This document shows, piece by piece, positions 17,853 through 25,197 of a stretch of DNA of 64,000 nucleotides (position 1 is the first letter of the stretch; every line of letters starts with the position of its first letter). The translations under genes were made by a program, and so were the position numbers. This stretch comes from Gordonia sp. KTR9. GTDB lineage: Bacteria > Actinomycetota > Actinomycetes > Mycobacteriales > Mycobacteriaceae. The notes beneath the pieces were generated by a model, which was not told the DNA's origin, made no database searches, and was given only the letters and a program-made list of their open reading frames with translations. The DNA lies in the NCBI RefSeq assembly GCF_000143885.2, contig NC_018580.1:118455-182454 (forward strand), read 5' to 3'.

Positions 17853-18944
17853 TCAGATGTCCAGGTGCTCTAGGGCTTCAGCACAGCGTTTGAGCAGGTA
17901 AGTGGTTCCGGCGCGACGTTCGTCATGCTTCATCCGGGGAGGAAGAGTCTCGCGGGCCACATGGTGAACGAGACTCAGTAGCTGTCGCTTGTCCTGTTCA
18001 GGATCCTGTGTGCCGATGCCGGTGATTCGGCTGATGGACTGCCGGATATGGAGCTTGTTCTGGCTGATGGCTGCGATCCGGATCAGTCGAGACATCTCCC
18101 ACCGTGAGGTGTCACCAGCGAAATCGTCATGAAGATCCTTGGCGGGTTCTCTGCCGAGTACGTCGATGACCTCACGGCCTATGTCGATGGACATGGTCGT
18201 CGGATCGAGGTCGCCCTCGACAAGACTGAGCACCTGATCGAACTCACCAGAGGTTCGATCGCCGGCGGCCGTGCCGCCGGGCGCTATCTGGACCAGCTGC
18301 CCGAACACACCTTCCCACGTCAACTCCTCGCCTCGTGTGTTTGATGCCGCGGAGACCAGACGCTGTGTGGGGATTGGGTTTCGCGAAAACGTGATCCAGT
18401 GATAGAGCAAGACTTCGTACCACCGTTGGGGGTGTTGCAGCTTGGTCGCGTGCACTGCTCGCGGAAACAGGGCGATATTGGTTGGCGCTGGCAGCACAAG
18501 GTGGTACCCGCGGCCGGATCCCGACATCTCTGCGTACAGAGCTGAGGGCTGTGGAGAAGCGGTATTCCCGGTGACCATGCGCAAGAGCTGATCGGTCACG
18601 TCTGGGGGGCAACCCGGCTCAATGTCCAGAACCATCAGACCCGATGAGCGCCAGTCGATATGGGTAGCGACATTGCGCGCATTCGGAAGCGCCGCGGTCA
18701 GTTCACCGAGGGTCATCAGCTGCGTATCGGCATCCGAGAGTCGAGCCCCGTGGACCTCGTTGCAGTCAGGTTGATTGCAGCGTGGGCATACCGGTCCGCC
18801 ATCCAGAGCAGACACGATGTCCACGGGGCGTTTGTCGAAGTCGGAGACCGTCCACAGTCGTTGTGGAGCAAGGATCGAACGAACGTGGCGGTTCCCGTAG
18901 AACTCCGGGAACCGCAAGATCGGATCAGTCCGGGGGTCACTCAT
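17853..18944 (-). CDS. AEP-family primase-polymerase
   Basis: The product has 363 residues from ATG 18944. A likely zinc-binding loop CPRCNQPDC is at residues 53-61. The core motifs of archaeo-eukaryotic primases appear next: a metal-binding acidic strand (GLMVLDIEPGCPPD, about 100-112) and the nucleotide-binding sxH motif (EMSGSGRGYHLVLP, about 139-152). The C-terminal 150 residues are helical, like the PriCT-type tails of plasmid prim-pols. It would make primers, and perhaps extend them, for the plasmid replisome encoded around it. The third catalytic acidic residue was not located with certainty. Confidence 0.7.
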   Translation of the reverse strand: MSDPRTDPILRFPEFYGNRHVRSILAPQRLWTVSDFDKRPVDIVSALDGGPVCPRCNQPDCNEVHGARLSDADTQLMTLGELTAALPNARNVATHIDWRSSGLMVLDIEPGCPPDVTDQLLRMVTGNTASPQPSALYAEMSGSGRGYHLVLPAPTNIALFPRAVHATKLQHPQRWYEVLLYHWITFSRNPIPTQRLVSAASNTRGEELTWEGVFGQLVQIAPGGTAAGDRTSGEFDQVLSLVEGDLDPTTMSIDIGREVIDVLGREPAKDLHDDFAGDTSRWEMSRLIRIAAISQNKLHIRQSISRITGIGTQDPEQDKRQLLSLVHHVARETLPPRMKHDERRAGTTYLLKRCAEALEHLDI

Positions 18945-18989
18945 GAGTGGTGCGTGCCCTTCTGTGCGGGGAGACGGCGATTGAAAACG

Positions 18990-19031
18990 CAGGGCCGTGG
19001 GGTGCCTCTTTCGAGGAGCCCCACGGCCCTG
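18990..19031. terminator. Hairpin terminator, 13-bp perfect stem
   Basis: The arms 18990-19002 (cagggccgtgggg) and 19019-19031 are perfect complements around 16 bases. The hairpin lies 40 bases beyond the stop of the SSB-like gene and 45 bases before the start of the primase gene. Confidence 0.7.
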
Positions 19032-19070
19032 ACGTCGCTAGCGGTTACGACGCGCTCACTGGAGCGCGAC

Positions 19071-20042
19071 TCATGCAGGCTGCTGGATTCCTGCGCCACC
19101 CCAGCTCGGAGCGGGCGCTCCGGCGAAGGGATCGGCGGGGTTGCCCGACACGGGAGCGGCCGGAGCGGCCACCTGGTAGGCCTCGGCCACCGGGACGATC
19201 GGCTGAGCGGGAGCGGTCGGCGTCACGGGCGCACTCGGCGCTGTCGGAGCCGCGGGCGCCGACGCGGCGGCAGGTGCGACAGGTGCGACGGGAGCAGCCG
19301 GAGCAGCCGGAGCAGCCGGAGCAGCCGGAGCAGCCGGAGCAGCCGGAGCAGCCGGAGCAGCCGGCGGTGCGGCGGGAGTTGCCACCGGAGCAGCCGGCAG
19401 GCCCGAGGCATCGGTTCCGACGATCTCGATGACCGGTGCGGCGGTACCGTTGGTCGCCACCAGCGGTTCGCTGACGGTAATGCCGTACGAGCTGAGATCG
19501 AGGCTGCGTGCGCCGGTCCTCGGCGCATAGGGCACCTCTTCGGTCGAGAGGATGATCGCCTCGAGACCCACACCCAGCTTCTGGTGATCGCGGCCGAACT
19601 TGTCCTTCGACTGGAAGGTGTTGAGCACGATCCGGACCTCGGTGCCACGGGCGATTTCACCCTCGACGTCGACGATCTGACGGTAGGCATCCGGGTTCTC
19701 GGGGTCACGGGCGAGGAGAGTGGGGAGGCTCCGGGTGAGGTTCTTGGCCTCGTAACCCAGACCCTTCTCCGGGTTCTTCTTGTGCTCGAAGAACAAGCTC
19801 TGGACGTACGCCTCCTCCCAAGTCAGCTGCGCCGGGTTGGCCGGGACGATCTTGCAGTTCGAGAGGCTGATCAACGTGTGATCGGTGTTGGTCGGGTAGG
19901 CGCTCTTCGAGTTGCTGACCCGGCGCTCGAGCTCGGCGCCGGTGATCAGGCTCGCCGTCCGCGCGAACGCGACCTCGCCCTGCACGATGATGACCTGGTT
20001 CGGTCGGATGTTGGTCGAGTTGGGGACAGTGGGTGCGGTCAT
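19071..20042 (-). CDS. SSB-like DNA-binding protein with proline/alanine-rich tail
   Basis: The product has 323 residues. Residues 1-200 are beta-rich and could be one or two OB-folds (VIIVQGEVAFARTASLITG, EVRIVLNTFQSKDKFGRDH). The tail from about 215 is a low-complexity Pro/Ala linker including eight PAA units, and the end is NPADPFAGAPAPSWGGAG-type. Bacterial SSBs have the same plan, but the acidic DDIPF-type tip is absent. The position between primase and helicase genes supports a single-strand-binding role in replication. This is inference from fold pattern and context; other OB-fold replication factors are possible. Confidence 0.5.
   Translation of the reverse strand: MTAPTVPNSTNIRPNQVIIVQGEVAFARTASLITGAELERRVSNSKSAYPTNTDHTLISLSNCKIVPANPAQLTWEEAYVQSLFFEHKKNPEKGLGYEAKNLTRSLPTLLARDPENPDAYRQIVDVEGEIARGTEVRIVLNTFQSKDKFGRDHQKLGVGLEAIILSTEEVPYAPRTGARSLDLSSYGITVSEPLVATNGTAAPVIEIVGTDASGLPAAPVATPAAPPAAPAAPAAPAAPAAPAAPAAPAAPVAPVAPAAASAPAAPTAPSAPVTPTAPAQPIVPVAEAYQVAAPAAPVSGNPADPFAGAPAPSWGGAGIQQPA
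19291..19362. repeat. Eight perfect copies of a 9-bp tandem repeat
   Basis: The unit ggagcagcc is repeated eight times without error and encodes the Pro-Ala-Ala linker of the SSB-like protein. Perfect copies at the DNA level mean the tract is young or prone to slippage, so its length probably varies between isolates. Confidence 0.9.
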
Positions 20043-20220
20043 GATGGCCCTTTCGTGTGACGGTGTGGGTGATCGGTCGAGCGTTTTCGTGAACGATTGA
20101 GTCGCCGCAGTGGGTGCTGCGACGCAATAGGGAGAATCGTGATTCCGCAGAGCGGCTTATGTGGCTACTGGCCTTCGCGTAGGTGCATCGTGAAGATTCT
20201 TTGCGAACCTACATTGGTGC

Positions 20221-20268
20221 CTCACTCTGGCTTGTGAACGGCCGAAGCGGTTCACAAGCCAGAGTGAG
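20221..20268. repeat. Long inverted repeat, 19-bp perfect arms, between divergent genes
   Basis: The arms 20221-20239 (ctcactctggcttgtgaac) and 20250-20268 are perfect complements around a 10-base loop. They lie in the 566-base gene-free interval 20043-20608 between the leftward SSB-like gene and the rightward lsr2 gene, so the hairpin is not at the end of any gene. It could be a cruciform site for a regulator or replication protein. An AT-rich extended -10 candidate (TAATAT, 20537-20542) for lsr2 is the only other visible signal. Confidence 0.7.
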
Positions 20269-20608
20269 TCAACCCCTCGGAAGACTGCTGGGTATCCCAG
20301 CACGTCTCCTCTTTCACACAGACACACCGCAACCCTTCCTGCGGTCGCCTCCGGCGTCCGCGGCCGTCTGGCGTTCTGAGTGCTTGCTCGCCAGCCAACA
20401 GGGGCAGTCGAACGTTAGGATGAGGGCCAGGCTCGTGACACCATCCAATATGGCAAACAGACGATTTCAAGAAACTGGTCACCGGCGACACGACCTGCTT
20501 GACCTGCACAAAGCATCCAGATCGACACACCCTGTGTAATATTTGAGAAATTAGGTGAGCTCAGGCATGGCGTGATGCCCATGTGACACGAGGTGAGGTT
20601 GCGCGCTG

Positions 20609-20992
20609 ATGGCGATCAAGGAATCTACAACGGTATACAGCGATGTCACCGGCAAAGAGGTGGAGAACTCGTACCGAGTAGGTGTGGTGTTTGACAATTC
20701 CATCTACGTGGTGGATCTGGATCGCGACAACCTAGAAGAAGAACTCAAAGCGATCTCGGTGTACGACGTTGTTAAGCGCGGCCGACGAGTAAAGAAGGTT
20801 GGCCGTAACGCACACGGTTCGCTGAATGCCGCGATGCATCATGAAGCGAGATTGTGGGCGAAAGCCAATGGAATAGAAGTTGGCGACCGGGGCATGGTGA
20901 GCAAAGAGATCATCACCAAATACCATGAGGCGAAAGGTGTGGGGCCAATCAGTTTGCTGGACCCCAATCATCGCGACGACAATAGCGAGTAG
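20609..20992 (+). CDS. lsr2: Lsr2-family nucleoid-associated xenogeneic silencer
   Basis: The product has 127 residues. The C-terminal part (HEARLWAKANGIEVGDRGM, then a helix ending YHEAKG) matches the Lsr2 DNA-binding module, which reads W-A-x-x-N-G-x-x-V-x-x-R-G in the family; here the usual RGR hook is DRGM, so the minor-groove contact is altered. The N-terminal 60 residues have the short-strand dimerisation pattern. Chromosomal Lsr2 is about 112 residues. A plasmid copy would coat AT-rich DNA and could limit the cost of plasmid carriage or silence incoming elements. It is the only rightward gene in the replication block. Confidence 0.8.
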   Translation: MAIKESTTVYSDVTGKEVENSYRVGVVFDNSIYVVDLDRDNLEEELKAISVYDVVKRGRRVKKVGRNAHGSLNAAMHHEARLWAKANGIEVGDRGMVSKEIITKYHEAKGVGPISLLDPNHRDDNSE

Positions 20993-21008
20993 AGAAGCGA
21001 TTTTATGT

Positions 21009-21049
21009 AAATAGGTCCGCCATTCCTAGAAAGGATAGCGGACCTATTT
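21009..21049. terminator. Bidirectional terminator between lsr2 and the SNF2-like gene
   Basis: The arms 21009-21020 (aaataggtccgc) and 21038-21049 are perfect complements. T-rich ends on both strands and convergent genes on both sides make it a two-way terminator. Confidence 0.8.
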
Positions 21050-23256
21050 CACTGCCGATGGGCACGGTTTACCGCAGCGATAGCGCCGGCAATCGAGGAT
21101 TTGAACTCGGAACGAGTCGCTTGCATCAAGCGCTCCTGACTCGCTTGTTTGTCGGACAGCGCACCGGGCATCGCCATATCGATCGTGTTCTCAGTCAGAA
21201 TCGTATGCACGACAACCGGTTTCGTCTGACCAAGCCGATTAAGACGCGCGGGTGTCTGACCATAATGCTCGTTCGAGTCCGGCAGCGTCGTCCAGATCAA
21301 GGTGTGTCCACCGAACTGCAGATTGAGTCCGTGTCCTGCGCTTGCGGGATGCACGAGCATGACCGGGATCTCACCGCGGTTCCAAGCTTTCTTCGTGTCT
21401 GGCATCCCGTTGTAGGCGCGAGCGCCGAGGTAACCGGCGCGACGCAGACGATCGATCAGGATCGTCTTCTCGAAATCGAAACGGTAGGCGATGAGTACAG
21501 ATCCGTCGCCGCCGGTAGCGAAGTGCTGATCGCAGATGTCGATGACCTTGTCGAACTTGGCCGAATGCAGCTGCAGTGTTGGCCGACTGGTCAGTGATGT
21601 CGCTTTGGCATAGCCGTCGGCACCCTTGTCGAGATCTATGTAGACGGCGCCGGCAGCGAACTGAAGCAGCTTGTTGCGGAGGACACCCCCGTTGACCGCC
21701 TCGATGTAGTGCGCGGAGGCGTCATCGAGGGTCACAGCGTCGTAGGCAGCTCGAGCCACAGCGGTGTCACCGGTTGCCCCGATCGCCCGCTGACGTGCCT
21801 CCGACACAGCGCCCTCGGTCTCGGACTTGTCGAGACCGGAACACTGGGCGCGTCGGCGAGCGTCATCCTCGGCCGCGGTCACGGCGAACATGTCCGCTGT
21901 AGCAGCCATCGACTGGTCGTAGGCACGCTCACGCAGCTCGGTTAAGCCGGTCAGCAGGACCGACAGCAGCGCGTCGCGTGCAAATGCCTGATAGGCGTTC
22001 ATCAGGTCAGCGCTCAACGGGACGCGATGCGTGATCGGGGGACCGAAACCCATGAGGTGCAGCTCGGTGTTCTCGGCTGAGATCGCCAGATGAGAGATCG
22101 CTTGATGTAGCTGGGTCTCGTTCCAGCGACTGATCTGCCACCGCGTGACCTGGTTCTGAACGACTTGTTCGGGGGTGAACCATGTCGCTAGGTGATCGGT
22201 GTAGCTGGTACCGAACGTATCGCCCTGATCGAGCAGGAAGATCTGTGGCCAAATCTCGTGAGCTCCTTCGGGGGTCGGGGTGCCGGACAGCTCGATGAGA
22301 CGCCGGATGTGCGGACGAACCGCGATCATGGCCTTCCAGCGAAGGGACTGAGGATTCTTGAATCCCTGGGCTTCATCGATAATGACTGTGGGGAAGGGCC
22401 ACTGGCGGTAGTCCGGCTTGGCGACGATGACCGCCACCCGGAAGGGGTGGCCGGTCACCGCGGTGATCACATCTGCCAGGTCGTGGCGAACCTGTTCGGC
22501 ACGAAGACGTTTCGCCTTCTTCGGATCTCGATGAGCGAAGACCACCGTCGGTGCGCCGCCGGAGGCGGTTCCCGGCTTCAGCTTGACCAGGCGAGCTTGC
22601 CCCAGCGCGGCCTTGATCTCCGAGTACTGATCGTCCACAGCACCGCGTTCTGCCTCGGGGGCCGCTTCGACGCGGTCGAGACACAGTGCTGCGTAGCGGT
22701 CCTCGATCTCACTGAATGCATCGCGCACAGCGTCCAGGTCAATGACGCCGTCATCCCGTGCGCACCCGACCGGCCGCACTCGAGGTTCGCCGGCGTAGAT
22801 GATGCGCTGTACGAGGTCGGTGAACCGGTCCGATCCCACGGTGTAGAGGCCCGGCTTGTCGGTGCCGATGTTGTCCACGAGAGTTTTGAACTCTGCAGGT
22901 TTCAGATTGCGTTGGCCCTTACTGCGACGGCCGTTCTTCCCGACCATGCCGGGAGGTGTGATGTTGAACGAAGTCACCTGCAGGGGGATGTCCCAGTCGA
23001 AGAGTTCTTCCGGCCAGGTGTCCACGGCGATGTTGCGCGGTGCGACTACCAAGATGTGGCCCGGTTCCCGTAGATATGACAGGGCTGACAGGGTGACCAG
23101 CGTTTTGCCACTACCCATCGTCATCCAGACGGCCGAGGCATGTCGGGTGCGGATGAAGTCACGGACTTGCTTCTGAAACGGTTTGAGCGTGTTCTCGATG
23201 GCCTGCATCCACACCGGCAGCGCCGGTGGGGCAGGAATGGTTGATACGACGGTCAT
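21049..23256 (-). CDS. SNF2-like superfamily 2 DNA helicase/translocase
   Basis: The product is 735 residues from ATG 23256 (GGAG upstream). Motif I is SAVWMTMGSGKTLVTLSAL (about residue 42), motif II is VIIDEAQGFKNP (about 294, the DEAQ/DEAH position), motif III is LSGTPTPEGAHEIWPQ (about 322) and motif VI is ARLNRLGQTKPVVVH (about 668), the R-x-x-R-x-G-Q pattern typical of SNF2 proteins. Phage and plasmid proteins of this type help replication restart or recombination. Insertions between motifs I and II make it longer than minimal phage versions. It follows the SSB-like and lsr2 region and continues the leftward operon. Confidence 0.82.
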   Translation of the reverse strand: MTVVSTIPAPPALPVWMQAIENTLKPFQKQVRDFIRTRHASAVWMTMGSGKTLVTLSALSYLREPGHILVVAPRNIAVDTWPEELFDWDIPLQVTSFNITPPGMVGKNGRRSKGQRNLKPAEFKTLVDNIGTDKPGLYTVGSDRFTDLVQRIIYAGEPRVRPVGCARDDGVIDLDAVRDAFSEIEDRYAALCLDRVEAAPEAERGAVDDQYSEIKAALGQARLVKLKPGTASGGAPTVVFAHRDPKKAKRLRAEQVRHDLADVITAVTGHPFRVAVIVAKPDYRQWPFPTVIIDEAQGFKNPQSLRWKAMIAVRPHIRRLIELSGTPTPEGAHEIWPQIFLLDQGDTFGTSYTDHLATWFTPEQVVQNQVTRWQISRWNETQLHQAISHLAISAENTELHLMGFGPPITHRVPLSADLMNAYQAFARDALLSVLLTGLTELRERAYDQSMAATADMFAVTAAEDDARRRAQCSGLDKSETEGAVSEARQRAIGATGDTAVARAAYDAVTLDDASAHYIEAVNGGVLRNKLLQFAAGAVYIDLDKGADGYAKATSLTSRPTLQLHSAKFDKVIDICDQHFATGGDGSVLIAYRFDFEKTILIDRLRRAGYLGARAYNGMPDTKKAWNRGEIPVMLVHPASAGHGLNLQFGGHTLIWTTLPDSNEHYGQTPARLNRLGQTKPVVVHTILTENTIDMAMPGALSDKQASQERLMQATRSEFKSSIAGAIAAVNRAHRQ

Positions 23257-23321
23257 GATGGTCTCCTGAGGGGTGTCCGCACGCGGCTGCAACCGGTGAC
23301 ATCGAGCGCGACGTTCCTGGG

Positions 23322-24023
23322 TCAGGCAGCGATGACTGGTGTCGATCGAGATAGTTCCTCCGGCGTCGTGCACCGGGCAGGCTGCGCACTGTCGTTCCGA
23401 ACATGGCGTGCGGCGAGGGCTGCGAATACCTCGGCTCGGAGGAACGGATACTTCTGCTCGGGTTCAACGCTGGCGGTGAGTTCGGTGATGTAGCTGTCGA
23501 GCGAGGGGAGCAGGTTCGATGCGTTGAGCGCCTTGAGGCGAGCGTTCACTGCTGCGACTGCCAGCCGAATCTTGTTCGAATCGAAGCCGCTGAAGTATGC
23601 AGCTTCCTCGAAGGTGTTGTGCACTAGAACAATCGGGGTTTGTTGCACGCGGAGTTCACCGCTGAAGAGTCGATACGCATCGGAGTCGAGCTCCAGCGAC
23701 ACAGCGACGACAGGGAGCTTTGCAGCTTTGAACCAGGTCTTGAGTCGGTCGCAGTTGGGGCAGTCGGGGAGGGTGTACATCACCGCATGGGGAAGCATCG
23801 GGTGTAGCGGAGCGAGGCCGGTGAGATCGAAGCCGGCGGAAGTTGCACTGGTCGCGGAGGTGGGCATGATGAGTTCCTTCGTCGTAGGCGCGTCCGGTGT
23901 GAGGCATGCGGCGGACAGATGTTCGTCGCGCCACCAGATCGCATTGAGCTTGTTGTTCTGCGGGGAGGTGTACTTCCCTGAGGAATCCCACTTTTCGCCA
24001 CAGTTGGGGCAGGTCAGATACAT
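23322..24023 (-). CDS. Glutaredoxin/NrdH-like thioredoxin-fold protein with N-terminal zinc-ribbon-like segment
   Basis: The product is 233 residues if it starts at ATG 24023, overlapping the VRR-NUC gene by 10 bases. Residues 1-20 hold CPNCGEKW, half of a zinc ribbon. The thioredoxin fold follows (VMYTLPDCPNCDRLKTWFK, CPNC active site near residue 88; QQTPIVLVHNTFEEA contains the conserved cis-proline). A second start at ATG 23867 behind AAGGA would give just the redoxin and tail (181 residues). NrdH-like redoxins reduce ribonucleotide reductase, so a role in dNTP supply for plasmid replication is possible. The C-terminal 80 residues are helical and unrecognised. Confidence 0.65.
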   Translation of the reverse strand: MYLTCPNCGEKWDSSGKYTSPQNNKLNAIWWRDEHLSAACLTPDAPTTKELIMPTSATSATSAGFDLTGLAPLHPMLPHAVMYTLPDCPNCDRLKTWFKAAKLPVVAVSLELDSDAYRLFSGELRVQQTPIVLVHNTFEEAAYFSGFDSNKIRLAVAAVNARLKALNASNLLPSLDSYITELTASVEPEQKYPFLRAEVFAALAARHVRNDSAQPARCTTPEELSRSTPVIAA

Positions 24024-24454
24024 GACGGATCGTCTTTCGTGGAGGTGGTTGGAAATGTCGAGCTGTCGCCTGATCCGCGGTCGAGGACCAGCACGGTTGG
24101 CGCCATCCCCGGTAGCCGTGCGACCTGCGGATCGCGCCGCCTGATGGGAATCGGGGTACGCAGGAAGTAGTGATCGACGGCGGCGACGGAGTCGGCCACT
24201 ACGACGTGGGCGCCGTGAACGCGCATACGTGCGAACATCGCCTTCTGGCTGGCCCGGGGGACAGTCCCCGGTCGTTTGAGCTCCAGGAATAACACGACCG
24301 GATCCGAGCGATCGTCATGGCCGATGACGAGCCGATCAGTTATGGCACGCCGGGCGGGTGAGGTGACCTTCAGACACAGCAGATCGTGGCGTTGGCACGA
24401 TGCGACGAGATGGTTCTCAACGATGCGTTCCATCGGGAGCTGTACATGGGTCAC
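24014..24454 (-). CDS. VRR-NUC domain nuclease
   Basis: This 146-residue protein has the compact PD-(D/E)xK layout of phage VRR-NUC proteins: an N-terminal helix (MERIVENHLVASCQRHDLL), D40 in AITDRLVIG, the FLELKRPGTVPRASQKAMF strand-helix with the ExK pair, and a following strand VHGAHVVVADSVAAVDH. Such enzymes cut branched DNA or act as nickases and often accompany SNF2-like helicases in phage genomes, as here. It overlaps the GNAT gene by 4 bases and the redoxin gene by 10, so the three are translationally coupled. The tail after residue 120 is disordered. Confidence 0.75.
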   Translation of the reverse strand: MTHVQLPMERIVENHLVASCQRHDLLCLKVTSPARRAITDRLVIGHDDRSDPVVLFLELKRPGTVPRASQKAMFARMRVHGAHVVVADSVAAVDHYFLRTPIPIRRRDPQVARLPGMAPTVLVLDRGSGDSSTFPTTSTKDDPSCI

Positions 24455-25155
24455 GACTGCTCCCGATGGAACCGGTTGTCGGTTGTGTCGCGGGTTCGTC
24501 GATTCCGCCTCTTCATGGCGTGGTCGACGAACGAGGAGACGCCGGCGGGCAGATCGTCGTGGGTGATCTCGAAGATGTTGGCGTCCGGATCAGGGGGGTA
24601 CACCGATTCCCATGTCGAGCGCAGGCGGCGGCCTGCCTCGACTTGGCGAAACCCCATCGACAGAAGTCCTCGCTCAGAGTGTTCGTTGTCTCGGTCGACG
24701 ACGGCCTCTACGACGTCGACACCAGCAGACCCGAAGCCGTGATCGAGGGCGAGCGCCAGGGCTGCGGAGGCGATCCCTCGGCTTGCGAACTGCCGGCCAA
24801 CCCAGGCACCGACGCGTGCAGCGCGATGTGGCGCCTGGGTCAAGCCGGTCAGTTCGATTTGCCCTGCGAAACGGTTGTCGAGGTCGATGACCCAGGAAAA
24901 TCCGAGGCCGAGCTCGACGCGTTGTATCGCCAAGCGTTGCACTGCCATCCAGTTTCCGGATTGGTTGACTTCGACCCATCGTTGAGGCCCATCGACTGGG
25001 ACGAGTCCTTCGTGACGAGCGGCCAGACGATCGGCGTCGTCAACACGCAACCGCGACCAGGCTCGCCCGTCGAATGGCGAGGGCTCGCGCAGTCGGATGA
25101 GACCTGGCACGAGGTCGATCGGGCCGACCTCGGGTACGCGAATACGGTGGGTCAT
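24451..25155 (-). CDS. GNAT-family N-acetyltransferase
   Basis: The product has 234 residues. The layout fits RimJ/RimL-type GNAT proteins: a beta strand with GFSWVIDLDNRFAGQIELTG, the acetyl-CoA loop region RVGAWVGRQFASRGIASAAL (residues about 130-150, R/Q-x-x-G-x-G/A pattern), and NEHSERGLLSMGFRQV near the end, typical of motif B. The C-terminus carries a basic tail. It would acetylate an N-terminus or small amine; the substrate is unknown. It is the first gene of the tightly overlapping trio with the VRR-NUC and redoxin genes and follows the polymerase gene by 42 bases. Confidence 0.75.
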   Translation of the reverse strand: MTHRIRVPEVGPIDLVPGLIRLREPSPFDGRAWSRLRVDDADRLAARHEGLVPVDGPQRWVEVNQSGNWMAVQRLAIQRVELGLGFSWVIDLDNRFAGQIELTGLTQAPHRAARVGAWVGRQFASRGIASAALALALDHGFGSAGVDVVEAVVDRDNEHSERGLLSMGFRQVEAGRRLRSTWESVYPPDPDANIFEITHDDLPAGVSSFVDHAMKRRNRRTRDTTDNRFHREQS

Positions 25156-25197
25156 CGGACTCCTTGGTGGGGTGGCAGTGACAACACACGAGCCTCG

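Noticed and set aside
19291..19362. Tandem 9-bp repeat considered as a CRISPR or iteron array
   Set aside because: The units have no spacers and lie in frame inside a coding sequence, encoding a Pro-Ala-Ala linker.
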